Assembly: GCA_027575805.1 (NCBI GenBank)
Contig: JANBPU010000009.1
Coordinates: forward strand, 1 to 64,000
Direction: 5' to 3'
Length of the DNA stretch: 64,000 nucleotides
Source: Mycoemilia scoparia
Lineage: Eukaryota; Kickxellomycota; Kickxellomycetes; Kickxellales; Kickxellaceae
Of this stretch, positions 1-9,969 are shown in pieces; within the stretch, counting starts at the first letter, position 1, and every line of letters starts with the position of its first letter. The notes beneath the pieces were generated by a model that ran no database searches, was not told where the DNA came from, and worked only from the letters and a program-made list of their open reading frames with translations. Both the position numbers and the translations under genes were made by a program.

Positions 1-11
1 TTTAAAATAGT

Positions 12-69
12 AAACCCATAATAATATTACCAAATTTTGACCAAAATTTGGTAATATTATTATGGGTTT
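12..69. repeat. Perfect 27-bp inverted repeat with 4-nt loop
   Basis: Positions 12-38 are the exact reverse complement of 43-69, separated by GACC at 39-42. The arms are AT-rich and begin AAACCCATAATAATATTACC. This could be a pair of abutting terminal inverted repeats from a lost DNA transposon or a small foldback element. The rest of 70-340 is AT-rich with no gene I can support. Confidence 0.85.
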
Positions 70-344
70 GAAACAGCAGACCTATACTAAATTTGCTCCA
101 AAGGCATTATACTCATTTTTAAGCCCAGGGTTTATACATGTATTTAAAAAAGTATATAAGAAGTCAAGGGCTAATATGAGAGCTATTAACTATGGTATAA
201 ATCTACATATGCTTGCATTTATTGGTACTTTGGTAAGTCTACATAATTATACATATATATATTAATTTATCTATTATTTCTAATATTTTAATTATTTATA
301 TATAGCTTTATACTGCCTTGAAAAAAGAAAGGCTTGATTCAAGG

Positions 345-484
345 TGTTATGACAAAACAGGAATAACAATGATATAGGTTATTAAGGGTTGAAAAGCTGC
401 TGTTTTTTTAAAAGGAATAAATATTATAGTAACTACTAAATAATATTTATTACTAAAATTATGGGTATAATTTTCAGCATGACA
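345..484 (-). mobile_element. Solo LTR of the Ty3/gypsy element
   Basis: This 140-bp stretch starts TGTTA and ends TGACA and aligns end to end with the two 142-bp LTRs of the complete element at 18469-23654, with scattered substitutions. It is flanked by the 5-bp direct repeat CAAGG at 340-344 and 485-489, the target duplication. No internal element sequence remains, so this is a solo LTR left by LTR-LTR recombination. Its divergence makes it older than the full copy. It is shown on the minus strand because the complete copy's genes read that way. Confidence 0.9.
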
Positions 485-489
485 CAAGG

Positions 490-1210
490 GGAATAAGAAT
501 AATGACAATATATAGTAAGTTATTACATTTGGCCAATAGAATTCCTACTGATGATATTCTTAAAATAGAGAATGATACAGGCCTTTTTGCAGATAAAATA
601 TCTGAGCCTATTATATTGCCTTTAAACTTTATCATTGAATATCATTATAGTATTATTTTAAAATCACTTGATATTATGTTAGTATCATTTTTAATAAAGA
701 TAATATCTAGATATGATCAGCCCTTTTTTGAAAGTATTTGAGAATGGGTAGACAGTATTGTAATATTATCATTATAATATCATGATACTAAAATAGTACC
801 AAGTCATGCATATGATACTAAAATTATTATATTGAAAATGTTTGTATGATATACCAAGATACAGCCCAATATATCATGATAGTAATCAACAAAAGTTCTC
901 ATGTAGTTAATATATAGTTATAAATAGTTATTTATTGAAATAAGTCAAGACTTATTTTCTTTGCTTTAGTATTTAGGTATATAAAGACTTATATCACCTC
1001 TTCAGTATATTGTAGTATCTTACTTATATCTTGTCAGATAATCTAAAATATATTGGCAAAGTCATTATGCATAACATTGTTATACTTTTCTATACTAGTA
1101 TATTTAGTATATTATCCCATAATAGGTACAATTTGCTATTATAATATTAAGTAATGCAATAGTTTATATTATATAATTTTTATCTAAGCCATATAAACAA
1201 AAGTAGCACC
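490..1210. other. AT-rich region, no supported gene
   Basis: Very AT-rich sequence with short open frames but no codon pattern or domain I recognise. The minus-strand text just left of 1215 contains a fragment resembling the catalytic region of Tc1-like transposases, so part of it probably belongs to the decayed element at 1215-1673. Confidence 0.4.
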
Positions 1211-1214
1211 TGTC

Positions 1215-1673
1215 TATAAACATCACTGTCTTTTATAAATGGCTCGACTATATTCTAGCTCGTCTACACCATGCAAGCCTCTTTGCCTTATTTTTCTGCT
1301 TAACACAATGCTTCTTGTTTGGGCATCTGCCATGATATCCTAAGCCATGGATATAGTTACAAACAGTCTGTGGTATAACACTGATTTCATATTCAGTGAG
1401 CAACACTTTAGCAACTGTAGAGGCTCATACAAATTGGTCATGCTCAACCATTGTTCAAATCTTGTTTACCATTCTTAAATTAAGCTTTGGCTTGCATCCT
1501 CTTCCACCCCTATTTTGGAAGGTATTATATAGTTCCTTTTTCTTTTTGATATTATTAACAATGGTCCTAGAAATGCCTAAATACTCCTTGATCATTTTGG
1601 GGTGCTTATTTTGTTTTTTGAGTCTATAAGCATTCTCCCTTTCTGTAGCAGTCTATTCTCTTTTCTTGGCCAT
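1215..1673 (-). pseudogene. Decayed Tc1/mariner-type transposase (N-terminal half)
   Basis: Read on the minus strand from an ATG at 1673, the frame gives a helix-turn-helix transposase N-terminus with several in-frame stops. Recognisable pieces are MIKEYLGISRTIVNNIKKKK, then a basic linker with GRGCKPKLN, then a second HTH-like part (TVAKVLLTEYEISVIPQTV) and the WC-RRAR-like run before the first catalytic Asp expected in the family. Stops interrupt it after KKRE, after RMVNKI and after DQFV, so it cannot encode transposase. The plus-strand ORF at 1396-1629 is only its shadow. Superfamily assignment is fairly sure; the exact family is not. Confidence 0.65.
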
Positions 1674-1689
1674 TTTAGATGACAGACCA

Positions 1690-2160
1690 GGGTCGTCCGG
1701 GACGAGCCTCAACTGTTCTGGAAAAGTTGTTGCTGAAAGACTTTCGTCCTGAATGGTTAAGAATCGTTCAGAACGGTAAAGGAGGGAAAAGCACAAGGGT
1801 GCGTGAATAGCAGAATAAAATATCGTTCAGGATGAATCCAAACGGGGATAGGGAATATGAATAAAGATTGTCAAATAGAAATCGTCCGGAATGACAATGG
1901 ACGGTAAAGAATGATTTTATATGGAAAACAATAGGGTTTAACTATAACTCTTCAAATCCTTTCAACCACAACTTTATTTTTAAATAAATAAAAGTATGAT
2001 TTTATAAAAGGTAATGAAGATAGTGAAACTCTTCATTGAACTAAGTAAACTAATAAAAAGGAAATGACATTATGATTTCATAGCGGGATACCGATTGATC
2101 CTGAATCACGCTGATTAACTGAAAGTTAATCTGAATGGTTCTGGATCGTCCAGAACAAGT
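1690..2160. repeat. Cluster of a recurring TCGTYCNGRAYG motif
   Basis: At least six copies of a short near-palindromic motif occur in less than 0.5 kb: 1693-1705, 1744-1755, 1764-1775, 1823-1835, 1882-1894 and 2147-2156. The first (TCGTCCGGGACGA) and third (core CGTTCAGAACG) are almost perfect dyads. The segment is visibly richer in GC than its flanks and no protein frame spans it. It may be a terminal or subterminal region of a transposon with transposase-binding repeats; that is inference. Confidence 0.5.
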
Positions 2161-2535
2161 TTGATTCATTCAAACTCGATTGTAGCGAACCATGTAGGCC
2201 ACGGCCTAACATTAGAAAATAGTAAATAGATGAATAATGGTAAATAATAGTAAGCAATGACAAATATAATTTATTATAATAGCTTATATATATCTATTAC
2301 TTTATTTTTATGGCCTTTGTGGTAATACTTTATATAATTTTTTATGTGATTATAGTAATCTTAAAGGTTTAGTATAATATTCTAAAAGCCTAAAAAGAAT
2401 AAGAGAGTTTTATAAGACTAGGGTTTATTATAAGTAAATAATAAATTATAAAAAGAATCTATAAAAATTAATGATAGAGTAAATAATTTAAGATATTTAT
2501 ATTAATATAATTATGGGAAAGTTATATATGATATT
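2161..2535. other. AT-rich intergenic, no feature seen
   Basis: AT-rich sequence with stop codons in all frames; nothing recognisable. Confidence 0.4.
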
Positions 2536-3030
2536 ATCATATAGGAGATAATTTTCGAAGGGTGAAAGTTTACTAGTAAAACTGGAATTCATTTAGCTGT
2601 GATTGTGCCTATAATCACTTTTTTTTTTGTTAGCATAGGGGAAACCCATCATGGGCGAACCAGTAGCTACTCTGGAACAGTGTGAGACTCCTACTCACTA
2701 AAACCCCTCGCCCTTGCTGGAGCCCACTAGCTAAGTGGGGTTAACAGCTGCCATACCCATTTGGGCTTCGGCTCCTTGGTACCCACTAAATTTGATTATA
2801 TTGCGTGGAATTGCACCCTGCTATATGGCACCTATACTAGTTTAACCACCTGTTAAAGTGGGGCCTATAATCACTGATCACCAAAATTCACCCTTCAAAA
2901 ATTATTGCCCATATGGGTAGCTATTTTTGAAGGGTGACCCATTTTCTAATAGACTGTGATCACTCATTTGGCTGTGATTGCCCCTATAATTGTTGGCCAT
3001 CAAAAGGTACTCTTCAAAAATTATGATCCA
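2535..3030. repeat. MITE family A, two abutting copies, one split by a retroposon
   Basis: Copy 1 (about 2535-2916, interrupted by the insert at 2620-2862) and copy 2 (about 2905-3030) share their junction GCCCATATGGG. Each copy has ends of the form CATATGG...TTTTTGAAGGGTGA, inverted at the other end as TCACCCTTCAAAAATTATGATCCATATG. A conserved core reads TTTGGCTGTGATTGCCCCTA. There is no ORF. This small non-autonomous inverted-repeat element recurs at least 15 times in the window. Confidence 0.8.
2620..2862 (-). mobile_element. Poly(A) retroposon (SINE or 5'-truncated LINE) inside a MITE
   Basis: A 243-bp insert interrupts a family-A MITE. The 13-bp direct repeat GCCTATAATCACT flanks it (2607-2619 and 2863-2875), and the plus-strand left end is a run of T (2620-2628), which is a poly(A) tail on the minus strand. 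Long variable target duplication plus A-tail is the mark of target-primed reverse transcription. The minus-strand text contains TTAGCTAGTGGGC and TGGTTCGCCC, vaguely like pol III A and B boxes, but their spacing is not tRNA-like. A 5'-truncated LINE tail is equally possible. Confidence 0.75.
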
Positions 3031-3177
3031 TATTTTCTTTATTTATATCAAGGATTTATTATGGCATTTATAATACATGGCCAAAATCATTGCACATTTG
3101 AAAAATACAGGTCTCATGAATTGACGTTTTTGAGCACATACCATCACTTACACTCATAGGCTTTTACTGTATATGGC

Positions 3178-3329
3178 AGAGTGGTCTCCTCTAAAAGGGT
3201 ACTAGGATATTCCCCTAGGTGCTGGCCAATCATCACTGAGACTCTAGCTAAAATGTATAGACTATGGGCCGATTTGCAGGGAATGTATGAGGGTACCAGT
3301 ATGTTCCCTTTTGGTGGAGAATTACTTGT
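3178..3329 (+). repeat. Repeat family B copy
   Basis: A copy of a roughly 150-bp repeat: a left end related to TCTCCTTTGAAGGTGTACC, a middle with GGGCCGATTTGCAGGGAATG, and a right end related to CCCTTTTGATGGAGAACTTG. Ends are imperfect inverted repeats. It abuts a family-A MITE at 3330, as several other copies do. Confidence 0.65.
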
Positions 3330-3429
3330 CATATGGGTGGTTTTTTTTGAAGGGTGCCGACCATTTGGCTGTGATTGCCCCTATAATCGCTAAACAACAA
3401 AAGGTACCCTTCAAAAATTATGATCCATA
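3330..3429 (+). repeat. MITE family A copy, shortened
   Basis: Starts CATATGGGTGGTTTTTTTTG and ends CCTTCAAAAATTATGATCC, with the conserved core TTTGGCTGTGATTGCCCC. It lacks part of the left interior compared with 2905-3030. Confidence 0.7.
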
Positions 3430-4020
3430 AAGTATATTTTGCTTTATCACATGCGTTTATTGGCACATTTTCCAGTCAATGCATTTGAAGCCTCCTTATC
3501 AATATAATACATGTTGGGCTTTTGTAATATACAGCTAATTGGTAATTGGAAAAGAAATTGTTTGAATTTGGGAAGGGGTTATAAATTTGACACCTGCATT
3601 TCCTTGCCAACGACAAAAAAGGAAGCCAGTGTTGCAGACACACATATAGGCATGTGTGTGAAGGATAGAATAATGTGCCAGGGCTTGATACTACCAAGCT
3701 ATTACTACTACGTCACACGCTAGCAAAAAAACAATGGTTGGATTCAGTGTATGTATGCTTGAAACCAAGTGCTTGTGTGTCCATGATAGATTCTTCTAGG
3801 CTCTTACATTAGTGATCAGCTAGGCCTGTTAGTGGTTAGACAGAGCCTTGATCAGGCATGTGCTTACTAACTGTTCAATCAGCACCAATAGTTCGCCATT
3901 TTTACTGTCCACTGGACGGAGCGGTGATTTTCAAGTTTACTAGCAGAAGCAGCTTCATGCGCAGGGGCACCAGAGGCGGGCCATTAATACTCCGCATTAA
4001 AAGGACTCAAGCCATGATTA
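3430..4020. other. Upstream region of catalase, no gene seen
   Basis: Intergenic sequence with short ORFs on both strands that show no recognisable product. Its right part becomes less AT-rich and merges with the catalase promoter. Confidence 0.4.
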
Positions 4021-4040
4021 TTTCCTAGGACACGAATATC

Positions 4041-4081
4041 CCTTATAAGGGGGAGTGCCCCATCTTCCCTCCTTGCCCCCT
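4041..4081 (+). promoter_or_regulatory. Catalase core promoter: CArG/TATA-like box and STRE-like motifs
   Basis: CCTTATAAGG at 4041-4050 is a perfect CArG-box dyad that also contains TATAA, about 90 nt before the catalase ATG. It overlaps AGGGGG (4048-4053), and CCCCCT lies at 4076-4081; AGGGG/CCCCT is the fungal stress-response-element core. Stress control of a catalase would fit, but binding is inferred from sequence only. Confidence 0.35.
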
Positions 4082-4136
4082 TTAACTTCTCTTTTTCCTC
4101 ACACAACTTTTGACTGCCTTGTCTTAATTTATCGTC

Positions 4137-5716
4137 ATGCACCCTTCAGACGCCCCCAAAGTTCAAAGCCGTGGTACTTTGACCACCAGCAATGGTAACC
4201 CCGTTGACCACAACCAAACCTCCCAGTCCGCTGGAGAGGCCGGCCCACTGTACGTATCGAAGGACAGCGTATCTGTATGGACTTAGCATTTTATATATCT
4301 TTACAGCACCTTGCTAAATATTTCACGTGCTTTTTTATATATAGCCTCCTCCAGGACTTCCACCTCATTGACAAACTTGCCCACTTTGACCGTGAGAGAA
4401 TCCCAGAGCGTGTTGTCCACGCCAAGGGTGCTGGTGCCCATGGTTACTTTGAAGTTACCCACGACCTTTCTCACCTCACCTGCGCCAAATTCTTGAGCAA
4501 GGTTGGCAAGCGCACTCCTGTATTCACCCGCTTCTCCACTGTCGGTGGTGAGATGGGTTCCGCTGATACTGCTCGCGATCCCCGCGGTTTCGCTGTCAAG
4601 TTCTACACTGAGGAAGGTAACTGGGACATGGTTGGAAACAACACACCCATCTTCTTCATCAGAGACCCATCCAAGTTCCCAGACTTTATCCACACTCAAA
4701 AGCGCAACCCACAGACCCACTTGCGCGATCCCGACATGTTCTGGGACTTCCTTTCCCTTGTTCCCGAGTCCATTCACCAGGTCACCATCTTGTTCTCAGA
4801 CCGCGGTACCCCTGATGGTTACCGCCACATGCACGGCTACTCTAGCCACACCTTGACCCTTGTCTCTGAGGACGGATCTTACCGCTATGTCAAGTGGCAC
4901 TTCCGCACTGACCAGGGTGTCAAGAACTTCACTGCCGAAGAGGCCGACAAGATTGCCGGTGTCGACCCCGACTACGCCACCTCCGATCTCTTCAAGGCCA
5001 TTGAGCGTGGAGAATATCCCTCATGGTCCGTCTATGTCCAGATCATCGAGCCCGAGCAGGCCCTTCGCTACCGCTTCAACCCCTTCGATGTCACCAAGAC
5101 CTTGTCCCAGAAGGACTTCCCTCTCCACCCCGTTGGAAAGATGGTCCTCAACCGCAACCCAGAGAACTACTTTGCTGAGGTCGAGCAGGCTGCCTTCTCC
5201 CCATCCCACATGGTCCCAGGTATTGCCCCATCTCCCGACCGCATGCTTCAGGGTCGTCTCTTCTCTTACCCTGACACCCACCGCCACCGTCTCGGCCCCA
5301 ACTACACTCAGATCCCAGTCAACCGCGCCATCAACGCCAAGACTGTCAACCACCAGAGAGACGGTTCCATGGCTGTCAACGGAAACGGTGGCTCTGCCCC
5401 CAACTACGAGCCCAACAGCGTCGGTGGCCCATACCAGACCAACATCCCTGCCCACACCCACACCAACCTCACTCTCCGTGGCCAGGTTGGCAGGCACACC
5501 TACGAGCTCTCTGACCTCGACTTTGTTCAGGCTGGCGATCTTTACCGACTCATGGACAAGGATGCCAAGTCTCGCCTCATCAGCAACATTGTCGGCCACT
5601 TGAAGAACGCCAAGCCTTTCATCCAGAAGCGTCAGGTTGCTCACTTCAAGCGTGCTGATGCTGAGTACGGTCGCCGTGTTGAAGAGGGACTCCGTGCTGC
5701 CGGTTCCAAGATCTAA
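4137..5716 (+). CDS. Catalase (monofunctional haem catalase)
   Basis: Breaks hydrogen peroxide into water and oxygen. Two exons, 4137-4249 and 4345-5716, joined across a GTACGT...ATAG intron, give 494 residues, the size of small-subunit clade catalases. The spliced start restores [20 protein letters not shown]; an ATG at 4277 lies inside the intron and is not the start. Visible family residues are the distal His63 in [14 protein letters not shown], Asn136 in [12 protein letters not shown], and the proximal haem ligand Tyr346 in [14 protein letters not shown]. The C-terminus is SKI, a PTS1-like tripeptide that suggests peroxisomal import, though SKL is the canonical form. Codon use is strongly biased (C-ending codons), unlike most neighbours, consistent with high expression. 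Upstream CArG and STRE-like motifs suggest stress induction. Confidence 0.97.
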
Positions 5717-6009
5717 AGCGTTTTTTAACAACCAACCTTTGCAGTCTTTTTATGGTTTGATCTCACATGTGACTAAAAAATATTTGGCAGTGGGTATTAC
5801 TAGGTTCTCATGTGGGGATATGACCGCCGCATTGTTTATACTATAGTATGTTTTTACACCATTTTCATTGAGATTTATAAGACTCTGATTTCAGTTTGAT
5901 AACTTTTTATGCAACATTATAATAAACGCACTGTCATTTTCTCAGTATAGTAGTATTATTACAACTGTGCTTTCCATGCAAATACATTAACATGCATGCC
6001 TTTGCGCTA
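5717..6009. other. 3' flank of catalase
   Basis: AT-rich sequence with AATAAA-like text (ATAATAAACG near 5921); no gene seen. Confidence 0.4.
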
Positions 6010-6359
6010 TTATTTGGCATTTGGGTCATTATTTTTGAAGGACTAAGTTTTACTAGTAGGCCAGTTTCAACTTGCATACTGGCTAGCTTATATTATCATC
6101 GATAGTATTAATTTGGCCCTTCAAAAATAATCACCCATATGGGTAGTTATCTTTGAAGGATGGCCATTTGCTAATCAATTGTAATTTCCCCTATAATCAG
6201 TTGTCACCAAAAGTCACCCTTCGAAAATATTGATCCATATGGGTGATTATTTTTGAAGGGTGAAAGTTCACTAGTAAAACTGGACATTCACTTGGCTGTG
6301 ATTTAGCCTATAATCACTGGTCACCAAAATTTACCCTTCAAAGATTATGATCCATATGG
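6010..6359. repeat. Array of three head-to-tail MITE family A copies
   Basis: Three copies (about 6010-6145, 6134-6246, 6236-6359) overlap at CATATGGG junctions. The first is a variant with the interior CTAGTAGGCCAGTTTCAACT, which recurs at 28434-28580. The third has the ACTAGTAAAACTGGACATTC interior and the TTTGGCTGTGAT-like core. All keep TTTTTGAAGG-type ends inverted on the right. Confidence 0.75.
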
Positions 6360-6507
6360 CAAGTTCTGCATCAAAAGGAAACAAATTAGTACCCTCATGC
6401 ATTCCCTGCAAGTTGGCCCATAACCCATACATTTCTGTTAGAGCCTGACAGATTATTGGCTATTATCCAGGGTATTCTTCTGGTACACCTTCGAAGGAGA
6501 TCCTGCC
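6360..6507 (-). repeat. Repeat family B copy, inverted
   Basis: Reverse-orientation copy: AAGTTCTGCATCAAAAGG at the left, GCATTCCCTGCAAGTTGGCC in the middle, and GGTACACCTTCGAAGGAGAT at the right. It sits exactly between two family-A MITEs that meet it at CATATGG. Confidence 0.7.
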
Positions 6508-6790
6508 ATATGGGTAATAATTTTTGAAGGGTGCCTTTTAGTGGTGAATGCGTATAGGGGCAACTACAACGAAATGAATTTCCAGTTTTACTAGTAAACA
6601 TTGAACCTTCAAAAATAATCTCATAGAATTGCAAATATACATAAGCCTTCTTCGAGTTTATTAGAAAATATGGGCAATGATTTTTGAAGGGTAAGTTTTG
6701 GCGGTCAATGATTACAGGGGTAATCATAGCCAGATGGATGTCCAGTTTTACTAGTAAAATTTCACCTTTCAAAAATTATCTCCCATATGC
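6505..6790 (-). repeat. Two further MITE family A copies
   Basis: Copies at about 6505-6625 and 6668-6790, both reverse-oriented (interior TCCAGTTTTACTAGTAAA on the plus strand). Each starts near ATATGGG and ends CTTTCAAAAATTATCTCCC or a close variant. Confidence 0.7.
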
Positions 6791-7759
6791 TGGCAAAAAT
6801 GTGGGATTTTAGCTGAAAGGCTGCGGTCATTATTTAAGAAGCCTAAAAACAGCCACTTTCAAATTCATGGTCATAAGGGGCACAATGTTTATTTATGGGC
6901 TAGTCTCTCATAGAGGGAGCTTTTGCACTATGGCAATGTGTCTCGCATTCGGTTGAAAACTTGCTATGTGTGACATACAGCCTATCTTATCGCCATCATC
7001 TGAGCTGCAGCTTATCTCAAAAGCGATGATCCAGCACTTTCTTGTGGAACCAAGTTCGGTAGCCCGCCAGTTGGTTTAGGAAACCTAACCCCATAGGCCC
7101 ACATAAGGTTTTTGTGATGAATAAAGCCCATAGCTATGAGTAGAGCCCGATGGAAAATCGTGCTATAGATACATCTTCGGGCTTGCAAAAAGGCAGCGAA
7201 TAAATGTTGGGGAGAATGGTCTGTATAATACAGGCTGGCTGTATATGCGATTAAACCTATGCTTGTATGCAGGCATAAGTTATGCTAGGTCTGCCCAATA
7301 GGCTGAAGGCGTGTGCTAAAGCAACAGGACTTTCCGAGTCTGTCAGTAGCGGTGATGCGAAAAGAGCATACCAACAAGCCAAGTGTGACCTCCACTCAAT
7401 ACAGATCACGCCGCAGGGTTCCTTCCGCCAGCTCCAATGGTCGAAAAACTAGGCAGGTTACCAGCGATTATAAAATGCAATGGTTTTCTGCCAAAACTCA
7501 TCATGGTCAGCATAGCTTTTTCCTCAATTGTTTAGTTATCTGTACAAGCTTGCAATATCTTGGTTCCTTCTTATTTTTTGCCAAAGATAATTCCCGATTA
7601 ATTATAGAGTAGGAATCCTTGAGTAGTCAAGACAACCATTCCAAGCCTCGTATATTCTCTCGCCTTTGATCCGTTTCTGCTTCTACAAGAGACCCGGACA
7701 CCAGATAGTACCTATACCGATCCAACAATCAAATACACTGTTTTCTGAAGAAAGCTATA
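6791..7759. other. Upstream region of the NIS synthetase with two GATAAG sites
   Basis: Nearly 1 kb without a supported gene; the frame at 7313-7612 has no recognisable product. CTTATC (GATAAG on the other strand) occurs at 6986-6991 and 7011-7016. Fungal siderophore genes are commonly repressed by GATA-type iron regulators that bind (A)GATAA cores, so the sites are worth noting, but such hexamers also occur by chance. Confidence 0.3.
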
Positions 7760-9969
7760 ATGGCAAATACCAGCCTTATCCGAGACATCTTCCACCCAGC
7801 TCCCGTTAGATTCGAGGCCAAAAAGGATGTCATTCAAACGAAAAGCAGCCTCAAGTGGAGTCCAGACTATGATGTTCTTGCCAGGCATGCCACAATGTCA
7901 CGGCTGTTATCTTGCATAATCAACGAAGGGCTTGTGACTGCATGGCTGCCTTGCAGCTTTCCGGATACCAAAACCAATTTTGGCAATGATGATTTAATGG
8001 TAGTCACGCCCCTGGACGCCAAAATTGTCAGCTCTAACAGCTTGTGGAAGGAGGGCCATATAATTTGTCAGCTAGAGCATATGCCCATTGTTTCCAATGC
8101 TGAAGAGCAACCAAAGGATTTAAAAAAGGCGACCTTTGTTGATCCTGGTGACCTCAGGATCCTTGTAAGAAGGATCGTGGCCGATGAAAATGTAAGTGGG
8201 ACTATGTAGATACTATTGAAGGAAATAGTCTCCTTCTCCCAATAATACACCAATTTTTGATAGGCTATATGATACTTGATACCTTGACTGACGTATCCTT
8301 ATCTATTCTATCGCTTGCGTTATATTTCAACAATAGGGCATTCTGGGCGTAAAAAGGATTGATGATCCCACTCAGGTCATGAGGGTTGTCGCAGAGTGGA
8401 ACTCGTATGAAGATGACCTGATTAGAAATATTTGCAAAGAATTGCAAAGCTCGATAGAGCATCAGAGGGCTGCCTATGCTTCGTGGCCGGAAGTACGCAA
8501 CCTAAGGACCGCCAGTTCCTTGGATTGGGAGCAAAGTATCGTTGAAGGTCATGCCACACACCCAGTAAGTTTTTAGTATCGATCTCCCTGCATTTGTGTA
8601 TTACGGTATATCAGTTGGCTCTGTAATGGCTCTGCATAGACCTACTAATGGGATTCCTTTTTATACCTTGGAATGTAATGTATAGATGCATAAAGCTCGC
8701 TACTCGGAGCCTCCCATGAAACCAGTTGAGCCTGGGACCGACATGTACAACATCGATCTGAAATTCATTGCTGTTCAGCGATCTGAGATGGTTATTAGTG
8801 GGGAGCTTGAAAAGCTTCTTGCGCCACTTTACGCTGCTGCAAAACGTATTACAGGCAGGCCAGGTGTACATAACACAGGTGGGGATCATGACAATGACTT
8901 GAGTAGATCTATTACTGACTCCATAGATCCGAGCAAAGAGGTCATTATTCCAGTTCATCCCATGCACCTGCCAAGTGTACTTGGACGCTTTGAAAATGTC
9001 CGCGTACTCCCCTACACATCCCCTTCACGGGCACAGGCTTCACTAAGAACACTGTCTCCAGAAGCACTCAAAGAATCCGGCGTGTGCATTAAAACGCCTC
9101 TAGCCATCAAAATTTCATCAGCCCTCCGAACAGTCACGCCATGGTCCACACATGTCGGCCCCAATATTACCGCACTTAAGCCAGACTTATATTCTGGTCT
9201 GGACAACAGTGATGCTCTAGTCATTGCCGGAGAGCCTGCCAGTGCTACGTCACATAACCCAGACTTTGACATTGCCAAGCATTTGTCTATAATTGTTCGA
9301 GAGGATGCAGAAGCACTGGTCAGGGATCGAAATGAAAAGACGATTATTTGTGCGGCACTTACCGAAAAGGGCAAAGATGGAATTCCCATGGTTGTGCGTG
9401 AGTGGAAGCTTGATACTCTGGAGAAGAGAGTCAAATTCCTCAAAGCCTATGTAGAAAAGCTCTTTGACGCCCACATCCCTTTGGTCACTAAGCTGGGATT
9501 TGCACTTGAAGCACACCCACAGAACACATTGCTTCGCATTGATGCTGATACGCTGGAGATAAAAGGGTTTGTGGCACGAGACTTTGGTGGAATCAAGGTG
9601 CATAGGCCCACATTCGCTTCTGTCACTGGAAAGGAAATTTCGATGTTGCCCGACTCCTGTACCGAGGCGTACACTATGTCCGAGGTGTACAAGCTTGCCT
9701 ATCACACCCTGATCCAGTGCCAGCTCCACCGTCTCATTAGGGCCCTTGACCTCCATTACAGCGGAAAGGGCTGGGAGATTGTGCGTAATGCCGTGAAGAG
9801 GCGCATTCCTGAAACTGACCCGCTGTTCAAGGCATGGGCGCAGCCTGAGTTTGATCTCAAGTGCTTCATAACCATGAAGGTTGACGGCCTATACAGAGAT
9901 TACATATACAGAAAAGTCCCAAACATTCTGCTGTATCGCGGTGAGGGCAGAGACATGGGTGAGCTATAA
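7760..9969 (+). CDS. NIS siderophore synthetase, IucA/IucC family
   Basis: Joins a polycarboxylate such as citrate to an amine or alcohol through an adenylate intermediate, the route to hydroxycarboxylate siderophores. Exons 7760-8191, 8337-8564 and 8686-9969 give 647 residues, typical of the family. Exon 2 ends in GHATHP and exon 3 opens with MHKAR, so splicing recreates the diagnostic VEGHATHPMHKAR motif (residues 213-225). Later parts fit the family fold: IPVHPMH, the TPLAIKISSALRTVTP stretch, FALEAHPQNTLLRID and the VARDFGGIKVHR loop. The closest role by analogy is rhizoferrin synthetase of Mucoromycota; substrate is not readable from sequence. No transporter or modifying gene lies beside it. 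The family is mainly bacterial, so bacterial origin is plausible, though the gene now has introns at sensible phases. Confidence 0.93.

Noticed and set aside
2640..2860. tRNA-derived origin of the retroposon (A/B box-like text)
   Set aside because: Box-like words are imperfect and about 70 nt apart; not enough to call a tRNA-type SINE or a tRNA gene.
4277..4344. Catalase start at ATG 4277
   Set aside because: This ATG lies in the intron; the spliced upstream exon supplies the conserved N-terminus.
4301..4777. Long ORFs antisense to catalase (also 5021-5731 minus, 4860-5603 plus)
   Set aside because: Shadows caused by the biased codon use of the catalase gene; no domain and no splice logic.
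7313..7612. 100-codon ORF before the siderophore gene
   Set aside because: No recognisable domain,and its composition drifts to low complexity; not supported as a gene.
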